Below are positions 15,956 through 24,470 of a stretch of DNA of 64,000 bases, one piece after another. Position numbers and translations under genes: made by a program. The notes below the pieces were generated by a model. The model worked only from the letters and a program-made list of their open reading frames with translations, was not told the origin of the DNA and ran no database searches. Source of the stretch: Bradyrhizobium sp. dw_78 (GTDB taxonomy: Bacteria > Pseudomonadota > Alphaproteobacteria > Rhizobiales > Xanthobacteraceae); assembly GCF_018449525.1 (NCBI RefSeq), contig NZ_JAAVUS010000009.1, positions 248,001 through 312,000 on the forward strand. Direction: 5' to 3'. Each line of letters opens with the position of its first letter. Position 1 is the stretch's first letter.

Positions 15956-16675
15956 CTATGAGCGATGATCGGCCGATGATTCGTCGTCGGCGCCGGTCCC
16001 AAAGCCCCCGCCCATCCCGCCACCCATTCCCATCCCACCGCCCATCCCGCCGCCGCCGGCGCCTTTCCCCGTCCCCTCACGGCTGCTCTCGCCTTTGCCG
16101 CGTCCTCCCGAGTTCGAGGGGCGCGCCGGACCCTGCTTGGGGATCGCGAGGTCGGACGGGGTCGGGTCGATATCGAGTGCTTCGCGAATGAAATTGCGCA
16201 GCGAGACAACGAGTGCGTCCGTGTGGACGGGACGCCCGGCAAGCAGTTCGCGTACCGCACGCTCGGCCAGACGAACTTGCTCCTCGGTCCCGAGCAAGAT
16301 GATGTCCGACAAGGCAGCCTCGACCGCGTCGCGAATATGACGCCTGCGATCCGAACCCGCCCTGCGTTCGGCCGGAGGATCCGTCTCCTCAGATTCCGAC
16401 TCCCCGTTCTCCTCAACCTGCCGATCTTGCCCATGGAGATCGCGCAGATGCGTTGGGTCGACAGTCAGATTGCCGGTGAACGAGCCCCCGACGGTCTTGT
16501 AGGCAGCGATGAGCGTGCGCAGGCGCTCATTGATCTGGCGGTTCATGCGCTCGCGCCGCTGCTGAATCGTGAACATCATCAACAGACGGATGCCGATGCT
16601 GATGAGCGTGAACAACGCCAGGCCAATCAGCGTTACGAGCAGGCTTTGCCAGGAGCTGAAATCAATTCCGCGCAA
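15956..16675 (-). CDS. Hypothetical single-span membrane protein with Gly/Met-rich tail
   Basis: I do not recognise this protein. From a possible TTG at 16675 (AGAGG just upstream) it has 239 residues: one hydrophobic span near the N-terminus (SLLVTLIGLALFTLISIGI), a basic arginine-rich stretch after it (QQRRERMNRQINERL), a charged middle (DPPAERRAGSDRRRHIRDAV) and a low-complexity ending of GGGM and GMGG repeats. The frame is open to 16963, but the upstream part has no protein-like features and no ATG with a good site. It is convergent with the sigma factor gene, 10 bp apart. Orientation and topology suggest a cytoplasmic body anchored at the membrane. Confidence 0.6.
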   Translation of the reverse strand: MRGIDFSSWQSLLVTLIGLALFTLISIGIRLLMMFTIQQRRERMNRQINERLRTLIAAYKTVGGSFTGNLTVDPTHLRDLHGQDRQVEENGESESEETDPPAERRAGSDRRRHIRDAVEAALSDIILLGTEEQVRLAERAVRELLAGRPVHTDALVVSLRNFIREALDIDPTPSDLAIPKQGPARPSNSGGRGKGESSREGTGKGAGGGGMGGGMGMGGGMGGGFGTGADDESSADHRS

Positions 16676-17154
16676 CGGTGCCTCTGCGATCGTGCCCTCT
16701 CGCGCCGAGCAGATCCGCCTCGACGCTGTCGCCTGCCTACACGAGCAGTAACACCTATGGGGTGAAGTTAATAGAATTTCCGGTGTCTGGACGACGCCGA
16801 ACTCTTCAGCGAATCGGATGACAAGCTCGAAACAGAGGAAATCACAAGGCCTGTACTTCGTATTTTCTGGCGCCAACATATCCTGCGATTGCCATTGATG
16901 AGTCGTTCCACGGCCGAAATCCAATCGTGTGATCCGTCCGTCTGGCAGGCTAGCGCCGCGCATTGCCGATATGTTGTTCGGACGCGACGCGGGGACGGTG
17001 TTGGCCTATGCTCGGGAATGTGATGAGCAAGGCCGGGTACTCGCGGATAGCAACATCTCCCGCCGTTCCCTTGTGCCGGCCGCGTCTCACCAGGCTGCGG
17101 ACCGGAAAATGATATTCCTTCATCAAAAGTTCGGTCGAAAGACACGAAGGCTCG
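16676..17154. other. About 480-bp interval without a supportable gene
   Basis: Short open frames occur on both strands, but none shows a family motif or a good start signal. The stretch at 16,760-16,870 is relatively AT-rich and may hold the promoter of the minus-strand membrane protein. Confidence 0.4.
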
Positions 17155-18048
17155 TCACGCATCCCTGGATAGCCGCGCATTCAAGCGCGGCGTGACGAAG
17201 TCCAGAAAGGCACGCAGCTTCAGTGGCAAATAACCCACTGATGTGCGTACCAGGCTGATCGGAAGCCTCTGTCGTTTGAGGTCTGTTAGAATGGGAACCA
17301 ATCTTCCTTCCCGGAACGACGACGCGACATGATGGGAGAATACTGAGATGATCCCAATGCCTGCTTCAGCCGCCTCGAGGGCTGCGTCGGTTGAATTAAC
17401 GGTGAGTCGATAGCGAACCGGAAGTTCGGCGTCATCGGCAAGGCTCCAGAAACTTTGTCCTGTGAATCCCTGCACGCCCACGCAATCATGTCCGGCAAGA
17501 TCGGCCGGCTTTTGCGGCGTACCTCGGGTCTTGAGATAGGCTGGGCTGGCAGCGAAGACGCGATGGATTTCGCCTATCCGTGTAGCGATCAAGGTACTGT
17601 CCGGCAACGTCCCGACGCGAAGGGCAGCATCCATTCCCTCCTCGGTCAAATTGATCTGTCGATTGCTGAGTGTCAGACGGACATCGATATCCGGATAGGC
17701 CCGAAGAAAATCTGACAGCACCGGCACCAGATACAGACGGCCGAAAACAGTGGGGGCTGTAACATTCAGCTCGCCCTTGGGCGCCGTATATTCTCCAGTA
17801 GCAGTGCGCTCCGCTTCGGCCACTTCTTCGAGGATCCGCTTGCTGGCAGCGACATAGGATTTTCCAGCATCTGTCAGGGTTATCCTGCGGCTCGAGCGGT
17901 TTAACAACTGGGTCTTGAGGTAGCCTTCCAGGTCCGAAATCTTCCGGCTGACGGTGGTGAGCGGCGTTTTGAGACGCCGGGCGGCAGCCGAGAGGCTGCC
18001 TGCCTCAGCGACTGTCAGGAGTATCGACATCGATTCTAGACGATCCAT
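17155..18048 (-). CDS. LysR family transcriptional regulator
   Basis: A 297-residue LysR protein of the large group related to DmlR/AaeR. The helix-turn-helix covers residues about 5-45 (LLTVAEAGSLSAAARRL, LTTVSRKISDLEGYL) and the effector domain follows (GELNVTAPTVFGRLYLVPVL). It is divergent from the DUF302/hydrolase series starting at 18163, with a 114-bp shared promoter region, and is the likely regulator of that series. Confidence 0.93.
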   Translation of the reverse strand: MDRLESMSILLTVAEAGSLSAAARRLKTPLTTVSRKISDLEGYLKTQLLNRSSRRITLTDAGKSYVAASKRILEEVAEAERTATGEYTAPKGELNVTAPTVFGRLYLVPVLSDFLRAYPDIDVRLTLSNRQINLTEEGMDAALRVGTLPDSTLIATRIGEIHRVFAASPAYLKTRGTPQKPADLAGHDCVGVQGFTGQSFWSLADDAELPVRYRLTVNSTDAALEAAEAGIGIISVFSHHVASSFREGRLVPILTDLKRQRLPISLVRTSVGYLPLKLRAFLDFVTPRLNARLSRDA

Positions 18049-18162
18049 CGTTGTTTCCGGAAAGCGGAAGGAAGCCTGCCGTTTTTACGAGATTGCGTAC
18101 TTTATTGGTAGTCACCATTCTCCCGGCGCGACCAATACGGCGGCAGTCCTGAAGGAGATGAC

Positions 18163-18702
18163 ATGGCTCACACTGACCTCAACGACGCCCAAACGCCTGT
18201 GTTTGGCAGCGTGGTAACCAAAACCCCTTTCGAGGTTGAGCTGGTTACCATCAAATCGAAGAAGTCCTTCAAGGAGTTGGTCGACCTCATCGAAAGCACC
18301 TTCAAGCACTATGACGCCAGGACCTTGCGAGATCTAACGACGGAAGGTGATACCGAAAAGCTCGCGGCATATGTGAAGGATGTCGGCGGAGAGACAGAGT
18401 TCGGCATCTTCTTCTGGCTGGACCAAGGCTCGACGCAACGCCTCGCCGGCATTCCGATCGAGTCGCGCTTCTACCTTTTCGGCAATGCCACTATCGCCCA
18501 AGGCCTCTTTCGATTTTCGCCTCGCGCCGGCCTGGGCGCCCCGGTTCGCTTTTGCGTTTCACAGCGCGATGGCGAAGCCGCGCAGATCGATATCGATCTG
18601 CCGAGCTCGTTCTTCGGCCAGATTCCCGAGCTGGCTGCCTCTCCCGTCCCGAAGGAGCTCGACGAGAGGATGATCGGCATTTTGACGAAGATCGCCAGCT
18701 AG
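18163..18702 (+). CDS. DUF302-like protein
   Basis: A 179-residue soluble protein. The C-terminal two thirds resembles DUF302: an ESRFYLFGNATIAQGLFR block followed by APVRFCVSQRDGEAAQIDIDLP, which parallels the usual V-F-G-N-P and L-P-V-R pattern of this domain. The function of DUF302 is not established. A GAAGGAG site precedes the start. It is the first gene after the divergent LysR regulator and lies ahead of three exported hydrolases. Confidence 0.65.
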   Translation: MAHTDLNDAQTPVFGSVVTKTPFEVELVTIKSKKSFKELVDLIESTFKHYDARTLRDLTTEGDTEKLAAYVKDVGGETEFGIFFWLDQGSTQRLAGIPIESRFYLFGNATIAQGLFRFSPRAGLGAPVRFCVSQRDGEAAQIDIDLPSSFFGQIPELAASPVPKELDERMIGILTKIAS

Positions 18703-18775
18703 CTAGGCGGAAATGGGTGCGGTCGAGCCGGCACGGTCATCGGTGTTCGGCCCGGCAGACAGCAAAGGCCAATTC

Positions 18776-19789
18776 ATGAATCAGGGTGTGCAGCAGATGC
18801 AGGCGTCGAGACGCGATTTTCTCTTTGGCACGGCCGCGGTATGCGCCGCGGTCGGCGGCTTGCTGCCGTATGCGGTGCGCGCGTCGGCTTCCGAGTCGCG
18901 TGCCGGATTGCCTGTAGCCATTCCGGCACCTAAGGAGCATTGGGTCCCAAGAGACGGGTTCAAACTCTACGTCCAAGAATATCCAGGAAGCGGACCGGCG
19001 CTGGTGATGTTGCATGGCTTCCCGGACAATCTGCACATCTTTGACCGGATCATACCCTACCTCGTAGCGGCGGGGCGACACGTCGTCGCGTTCGATTTCC
19101 TCGGCTTCGGCAAGTCCGACAAGCCGGACGGCTACCCTTATGGTTTCGATCAGCAGCGACAGGACATCGAGGCCGTCGTCAACTCGCTGAGCTTGGGCAA
19201 GACAATACCGGTGGCCCACGATGCCGGTGGTGTCGCCGGTCTCAATTATATCCTTTCCGATCCGCAACGGATCGCGGGCCTTTGCCTGCTCAACACATTC
19301 TATGGCGACACCAGAACTTTGCGCTTCCCCGAGTTGATCGAGCTTTTCTCCGATCCCGACTTGGCAGCACTGTCCCGCGAAATAATGTCCGACCCCAAGC
19401 AGATGGCCTTCCTCCTGAACTTTCAGAATAAGCATTTTCAGGTCAGCGCGACGCCTGAACAGAAAAGTCTGTTCGACGACGTTCTTCAGCCGATCATCAA
19501 TGAGAACTTTGCGCAGAAGCCAAGCGCAGGACCGGCGTTCGTCAAAATGACCGGCGGGCTGAGGGAGCAGCTCAAGGTCAATGACGGTCGCCTCGATGCC
19601 CTCGCACGCCTAGCTCTTCCGACTTCGATCATTTGGGGGAAGCAAGACCCCTATTTGAACGAGGGCGTCGCGCAGGACTTTTCGGCGAGACTGCGCGGAT
19701 CGCGCCTTCATCTGGTGGATGCTGGTCACTGGCTGCAGATCGACGCTCCCCAGGATGTAAGCAAGTTTCTACTTGCTGATCTGGATTGA
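18776..19789 (+). CDS. Tat-exported alpha/beta hydrolase, Asp-nucleophile type (1 of 3)
   Basis: A 337-residue hydrolase. The N-terminus has a twin-arginine signal (ASRRDFLFGTAAVCAAVGG), so the enzyme probably works in the periplasm. The core shows HGFPD (residues 80-84), the nucleophile elbow AHDAGG with Asp149, and a catalytic histidine in DAGHW. An aspartate nucleophile points to the epoxide hydrolase/haloalkane or haloacetate dehalogenase side of the fold rather than an esterase. I use the ATG at 18776 with AAAGG before it; the frame is open to 18713. It is the first of three adjacent related genes on this strand. Confidence 0.88.
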   Translation: MNQGVQQMQASRRDFLFGTAAVCAAVGGLLPYAVRASASESRAGLPVAIPAPKEHWVPRDGFKLYVQEYPGSGPALVMLHGFPDNLHIFDRIIPYLVAAGRHVVAFDFLGFGKSDKPDGYPYGFDQQRQDIEAVVNSLSLGKTIPVAHDAGGVAGLNYILSDPQRIAGLCLLNTFYGDTRTLRFPELIELFSDPDLAALSREIMSDPKQMAFLLNFQNKHFQVSATPEQKSLFDDVLQPIINENFAQKPSAGPAFVKMTGGLREQLKVNDGRLDALARLALPTSIIWGKQDPYLNEGVAQDFSARLRGSRLHLVDAGHWLQIDAPQDVSKFLLADLD

Positions 19790-19876
19790 CCCGAAGGATG
19801 GACACTCTTCGTGACGGTGTCCGCAGGAACGTGAACGCACCGGGTCGGCGTCAGGAGCGGCAGGAAAGTAGATCAC

Positions 19877-20929
19877 ATGGCTTCGTCGATGATGTCGCGC
19901 CGCGCCTTGGTCATCGGCGGCACTGCCACCGTCGCGATCCTGTTGGAGGGACAGATGTCTAAAGCAACCACCCGGGGGCCGGATCACGACCTAAAAACCT
20001 ATGACGTTCCGACAAACGGCATCACATTGCACGTGACCGAAATGGGAAATGGCCCGGCCGTATTGTTCGCGCACGGCTTCCCCGACACCGCCTATACTTG
20101 GCGCAAGCAGATGGAAGCGCTGGCGTCCGCCGGCTTCCGCGCGATCGCGCCTGATATGCGTGGCTATGGCCAATCGTCGGCGCCGACTGATCCGGCACTC
20201 TACACGCCGTTCCAGACGGTTGGCGACCTGGTCGGGCTCCTCGACGCCCTGCAAGTGGCCGAGGCCATCATCGTCGGCCACGACTGGGGGGCGAATGTGG
20301 CCTGGAATGCCGCTTTGATGAGGCCCGACCGCTTCAAGGCCGTATTCTGCCTCGCTGTACCTTACTCCCCCCGCGGTAAGGTCAGTGTACTGGACGCCAT
20401 GAAAGCGTCCGGCCACGGCAATGACTTCTACATGTTCGAGCAGATCCGGCCCGACGCGGATCAGCTCTGGGCGGACGCAGCCGTCACCATTCCCGGTATT
20501 CTTTATTGGGCATCGGGCTCGGCCCCTGTAGCGGAAGCTTGGAACCCTCTGGATCCGGTCCGCAGCCTGCACCGCAAGGCGCCGGATCAACTGCCAGGCT
20601 GGATCGATCGCGATTACCTCGCGCACAACATCGCCGAGTTTCAGCGCACCGGATTTCATGGGGCCCTCAACTATTATCGCGCTGTCCAGCCGTTCTTCGA
20701 TCTTTCCGGCGCATATGTCGGCGCGAAGATACCGCAACCCTCGTACTTCATCTGGGGCAAATCGGATGGCCTGTTTCCGATCTATCACTTGACGGAGGCC
20801 GTCATGCGCGACCGCTTGCCCGGCTTGAAAGGCTATGTCGGCCTCGAAGCCATAGGTCACTGGGTCCATCACGAAGCGGAGACCGAGGTGAACCGGCACC
20901 TCGTCGCCTTCGCGCGATCGGTCGCATGA
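19877..20929 (+). CDS. Alpha/beta hydrolase, epoxide-hydrolase-like, probably Tat-exported (2 of 3)
   Basis: A 350-residue hydrolase with a short twin-arginine type start (MSRRALVIGGTATVAI), HGFPD near residue 67, the nucleophile elbow GHDWGA with Asp136, and GHW supplying the histidine. The cap region between the core strands contains tyrosines as in soluble epoxide hydrolases. The signal sequence is weaker than in its neighbours, so export is less sure. It follows the first hydrolase after 87 bp and precedes the third by 10 bp, so it probably shares a transcript with the third. Confidence 0.88.
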   Translation: MASSMMSRRALVIGGTATVAILLEGQMSKATTRGPDHDLKTYDVPTNGITLHVTEMGNGPAVLFAHGFPDTAYTWRKQMEALASAGFRAIAPDMRGYGQSSAPTDPALYTPFQTVGDLVGLLDALQVAEAIIVGHDWGANVAWNAALMRPDRFKAVFCLAVPYSPRGKVSVLDAMKASGHGNDFYMFEQIRPDADQLWADAAVTIPGILYWASGSAPVAEAWNPLDPVRSLHRKAPDQLPGWIDRDYLAHNIAEFQRTGFHGALNYYRAVQPFFDLSGAYVGAKIPQPSYFIWGKSDGLFPIYHLTEAVMRDRLPGLKGYVGLEAIGHWVHHEAETEVNRHLVAFARSVA

Positions 20930-20939
20930 AGGAGGATCC

Positions 20940-22148
20940 ATGAACAACTGTCCCGATCCCGTCCCCGAATTCTCGAACACCCGAGCCGCGTCGGCGGCGA
21001 ATATGGACATTTATGCCATGCTTGCGAACGATATGTCTCGCCGCACCCTGCTTCTCGGTGGAGGCGCCGGTGTCAGCGTGCTGCTCGGGCAGACAGCCGC
21101 GGCGACGGAGCCGGCCAGCGTTGCGACGGGTGCCGCGCCCTCGCTGCACGCGAGAACTTTGCGCACGCCGCGTCACACCACGCGATACTGGGAAGCTGGC
21201 CCAGCCCAAGGGCCTTTGATGATCTTCCTGCACGGCTGGCCGGAGATGGGCCTTATGTGGCGGGCACAGATACAGACGCTGGCCGCCGAAGGCTGGCGCT
21301 GCGCCGCCCCGGACATGAGAGGTTATGGTGACTCATCGGTCCCAAAAGCACCCGGGGCCTATGCCCTGCGCGAGATCGTCCACGACATGGTGGAGCTTCA
21401 TGACCATCTGGGCGGTCGCGCCGCCGTTTGGGTCGGACACGACTTGGGAAGCCCCGTGGCCGGGGCACTGGCCTCCCACCACCCCGAACGCTGCCGTGGT
21501 GTGGCGCTGGTTTCCGTACCGTATTTTCCGGACGGCTTCGCGCTGGCCAGCCTTCTGCCCTCAGTGAACCGGAAGATCTATCCGGTCGACCAGTATCCTG
21601 ACGGTCAATGGGACTATTGCCGCTTCTATGTAACTCACTTCGACCAGACGGTTAGCGATTTCGATGCCGACATTCCCGCCACGCTGGCGGCAATCTACCG
21701 GCCCGGCAACCCCGCCTCGCGGGGGCAGCTCTACCGGTCCGCGCTGGTGACGCGCAACGGCGGGTGGTTCGGATCGGCGCATCGTGCCCCTGCCGTCACT
21801 CCCGACCCCGCGCTCTGGCCGTCAGCCGATTTCGATATACTGGTCGCGGCGTTTCGCGTGACCGGCTTCCGGCCGGCAAATGCCTGGTATCTGAACGACG
21901 AAGCCAATGTTGCCTACGCCCGCTCTGCGCCCAACGGCGGCCGCCTGAGCCAGCCAGTCCTCTTCATCAACGGCGACCTCGATGGGCTCTGCGATATCGG
22001 CCTAAGCGATGTCGGTGAACCCATGCGCCGGGCGTGTCCCGATCTTATGGTCACACGCCAGCCGGCGGGCCACTGGCTGCCGCTAGAGCGCAAGACCGAG
22101 CTCGTCGATGACATCCGTTCCTGGGCGAAAGTCAGGCAGCTTGCATAA
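20940..22148 (+). CDS. Alpha/beta hydrolase, epoxide-hydrolase-like, Tat-exported (3 of 3)
   Basis: A 402-residue hydrolase. The twin-arginine signal lies unusually deep (MSRRTLLLGGGAGVSVLLG at residues 32-50), which suggests that the true start may be the internal ATG of MSRR at 21033 instead of 20940, despite the strong AAGGAGG before 20940. The core shows HGWPE (99-103), GHDLGS with Asp168 and AGHW. The sequence is clearly related to hydrolase 2 but divergent, so the three genes look like an old duplication rather than recent copies. Confidence 0.87.
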   Translation: MNNCPDPVPEFSNTRAASAANMDIYAMLANDMSRRTLLLGGGAGVSVLLGQTAAATEPASVATGAAPSLHARTLRTPRHTTRYWEAGPAQGPLMIFLHGWPEMGLMWRAQIQTLAAEGWRCAAPDMRGYGDSSVPKAPGAYALREIVHDMVELHDHLGGRAAVWVGHDLGSPVAGALASHHPERCRGVALVSVPYFPDGFALASLLPSVNRKIYPVDQYPDGQWDYCRFYVTHFDQTVSDFDADIPATLAAIYRPGNPASRGQLYRSALVTRNGGWFGSAHRAPAVTPDPALWPSADFDILVAAFRVTGFRPANAWYLNDEANVAYARSAPNGGRLSQPVLFINGDLDGLCDIGLSDVGEPMRRACPDLMVTRQPAGHWLPLERKTELVDDIRSWAKVRQLA

Positions 22149-22189
22149 CGGAGTCCAGAATCACGAAACGCAACGTTGAAAGAAAAGCC

Positions 22190-22651
22190 ATGCCGGACAA
22201 TTCACCGTCTCCCGAGCCAAAGACCACCAGCCCGTTCGCGTCCTGGAGAGTAGATCATGCCGGTATCCGCGTGCCCAACTTCGACGCTGCGATCAGATGG
22301 TACACCGAGGTGCTGGATTTCCGACTGCTCAATTCCCTACCGATCCGGGATCTGACCTTCGGCTTCATCGCGCCCGCGGCGGACGATACTTTCAAGATCG
22401 AAATCCTGGCGGGGCCCGGAGCCGCTGCCCGTCCGTCGTACGAGGATCTTCCGGGCAGCTATAACATGTCAGGATGGCATCATCTGGGTATCCGCGTCGA
22501 CAACGTCGACGCCGCCGTCGAGGAGCTCAAGCGCCGCAGCGTGAAGATCGTCAGCGAGCCCCACGACGTTCCGGCGATGGGCCTGCGCATCGCCTTTTTC
22601 GTCGATCCCTGGGGAAATCTCCTCGAGGTAATCGCTTCGACGAGCGAGTGA
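22190..22651 (+). CDS. VOC-family (glyoxalase/dioxygenase-like) protein
   Basis: A 153-residue single vicinal-oxygen-chelate protein. It begins WRVDHAGIRVPNFDAAIRWY, residues 17-36, and the second half repeats the pattern with WHHLGIRVDNVDAAVEEL and FFVDPWGNLLEVI; H and E residues at these places form the usual metal site. Members include lyases, dioxygenases and resistance proteins, so the reaction is open. It follows the third hydrolase by 41 bp and may be part of the same unit. Confidence 0.9.
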   Translation: MPDNSPSPEPKTTSPFASWRVDHAGIRVPNFDAAIRWYTEVLDFRLLNSLPIRDLTFGFIAPAADDTFKIEILAGPGAAARPSYEDLPGSYNMSGWHHLGIRVDNVDAAVEELKRRSVKIVSEPHDVPAMGLRIAFFVDPWGNLLEVIASTSE

Positions 22652-22688
22652 CTTGATTGCCGCGTTGACACGCCGCGCCTACACGCTC

Positions 22689-22998
22689 TTACCGGACAGG
22701 CCCCGCGGTCGGCATGAAGCGGGCAGCATCTTGCGGGTCGAGCTGGCCCCGAATTCCGGCGCGTAGCGCATCGATACCGGCCTGACGGGCGCGGTCGATC
22801 AGGCTGTCGCGCGCCGCGTCGCCTGCGGTCGGCGCGCTCACGCACCGAACGGGCGAGTTCGCCAAGTGACAAATAGCGCTCGTCTGCCGGGCGGGAGAAC
22901 CACTCCGACGACACGCGGCTGACGCGCTGGCCGCGGCTCACATCCACCTTATAACCGCCGCTGGCGTCGCGACGTGCGTCTAGAACCTGAATAGTCAT
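22689..22998 (-). pseudogene. Remnant of a DUF932-family (plasmid/island-type) gene
   Basis: From an ATG at 22998 the frame reads MTIQVLDARRDASGGYKVDV, then RVSRVSSEWFSRPADERYLSL and GELARSVRERAD, a good match to the N-terminus of DUF932 proteins common on rhizobial plasmids and islands. It then loses the family pattern. In another frame a stretch ending GQLDPQDAARFMPTAGPVR stops at the TAA at 22689-22691. The rest of DUF932 (normally about 350 residues or more) is missing. This is a decayed or fused fragment and a marker of past mobile DNA here. Confidence 0.6.
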
Positions 22999-23013
22999 GG
23001 GATCAATCTCCAT

Positions 23014-23467
23014 GACGGGCGCCGAAAGACTCTCTTTCGGCCCTTAACCCGTCACGGCCCAGCCCGGCCCCGCTCTTCCTCTCCTGCTTCGTCCGTCGCC
23101 AAGGACACCGACGCCAGAGAATATGGGCCCGCCCGAGCCGCACCTGCCCGTCACCTGAGGTAATCCGTTTCCATCCCTGTGCCGTGTTCGTAAGCACGCC
23201 CGCCCGGTCAGCTTGGATAATCTCGCCTCGCCGAACCCCATCGTGGAGCGTGCCTTCGGGCCGACTCCGGACAGAAGCGCGGACCAGGCAGAAGCATTAG
23301 GCGGCAATGATCGTCACCCGAAGGGCGGAGACGCTTCGTGGCTCTAGCTGCAAGCACATGCTTGCAGCTAGAGCGTGACCGACCGGTAGGGAGGGGCCGC
23401 TCAGTAAGAATTCCGCTTATGCCCGAATAGAAGACATTCTCGACAAGCGCTCTGGAGCCGCGATGGG
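23014..23467. other. Leader and palindrome region upstream of the DUF932 remnant
   Basis: No gene is supportable. The minus strand from 23,200 to 23,014, immediately before the DUF932 start, is G-rich and would form the leader of that gene. A 34-bp perfect palindrome lies at 23,341-23,374 (listed separately). Confidence 0.4.
23341..23374. repeat. Perfect 34-bp palindrome
   Basis: Two 16-base arms, GCTCTAGCTGCAAGCA and its exact complement, flank a 2-base centre (CA). No run of T follows either side, so it is not a standard terminator. It may be a recombination, replication or protein-binding site, or a cruciform left from a mobile element. Confidence 0.85.
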
Positions 23468-23925
23468 TCAATTACAGACTTCAAAGATCATTTTACTAGC
23501 GGCTTCTCCCGGGTCCGGCGTTCCTCCACTGCACAATCCATCAATCACCAGGTCCACCATCCATGGATATCTGAGTGATTGCAAAGTCCGCGACCGCGCG
23601 AGAGATGAGTTTGGTTGCCGCTCCATCAAGGCCACACATTCCAATCTTGCCTCCTCGTGCTTGCCCGCGTGCCAAAGCGCAGCAACCAAAAGAGGTTGCT
23701 TCCGGCACGGTCGCAATCGAGCGGCGCGCTGCTTCCACCGCTTAGGGAAATCGGTGGCCAACCAGCAGCGCCACGCTGCGTGCCGAGTGAACGTCCGCTT
23801 GCTGGGGTGAAAGCGGATCTAGCCGCTCGCCTCGACCAGCCGCTGCAACGCGCACTCGGTATCGCCGTTCCACGCGGAAACCCAGCCGCCCAGCCGCCAC
23901 GCCACAACAGGCCTCGCTGTAGCAC
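23468..23925 (-). pseudogene. Decayed C-terminus of an adenylate-cyclase-type TPR protein
   Basis: Reading the minus strand in segments gives a consistent TPR-rich protein end with several breaks: GWVSAWNGDTECALQRLVEA, a stop, then LDPLSPQQADVHSARSVALL, another stop (TAA after HRFP), AVEAARRSIATVPEATSFG, a frame change, and LLVAALWHAGKHEEARLECV followed by a typical RYPWMVDLVIDGL ending. This order matches the C-terminal region of the TolB/TPR adenylate cyclases abundant in Bradyrhizobium. The catalytic domain is absent. At least two stops and one frameshift show it is not functional. Confidence 0.65.
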
Positions 23926-24125
23926 ATCTGATCGATCTTCGAGTCACGCTTAGTGAGATGCTGAATCTTGAGCAGTCGTTTCTATCGCATCAGTCCTCAT
24001 AATCGCTAGGTCAAGCTCATTCACGAGCGATATGCGGGGCAAAATCTCGTGCCCGGGCAGTCATGATCTGTGCCTTCGCGGGCCGGCACGGGAGGCCTTG
24101 CCCTTGGCCTCCCGGGAGGATGGGT

Positions 24126-24455
24126 TTATTTCCAACCGCCGCCCGGCAATCGGCCATGATACGGCGTATCGCGACAATGTCCCCACGGTCCTCGCCAGTA
24201 ACCCGGAGGGCAACCGTTCCAGCGCCAAGGCCGGTTATAGCGACCGTAATATCCACCCGGATAAGGACCGGTGCCATAGGAATGGCAGGCGCCATTCGGT
24301 CCGCGATATCCTCTCGCTCCACATCCGTTGGCAACTTGAACGACCGCGGACGAGGCTTCTACCGACGGCTGGATCTGTAATGCCTGAGACGGCGAAGAGA
24401 TGGCGGCGAGCGCTATCGGCGTCGCCGTCAGGATCAATGTGAGCTTCTTCAGCAT
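24126..24455 (-). CDS. Secreted Gly/Tyr/Cys-rich small protein (GCG-type)
   Basis: A 109-residue protein with a Sec signal (MLKKLTLILTATPIALAAI, cleavage likely after SQA) and a short mature part rich in Gly, Tyr, Pro and Arg. Cysteines occur in NGCGARGYRGPNGACH, NGCPPG and HCRDTP. This composition matches small exported GCG-type cysteine-containing proteins that are frequent in Bradyrhizobium and have no known function. It forms a pair with another exported small protein just upstream (15-bp gap). Confidence 0.75.
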   Translation of the reverse strand: MLKKLTLILTATPIALAAISSPSQALQIQPSVEASSAVVQVANGCGARGYRGPNGACHSYGTGPYPGGYYGRYNRPWRWNGCPPGYWRGPWGHCRDTPYHGRLPGGGWK

Positions 24456-24470
24456 GACATTTCCCTTTCC

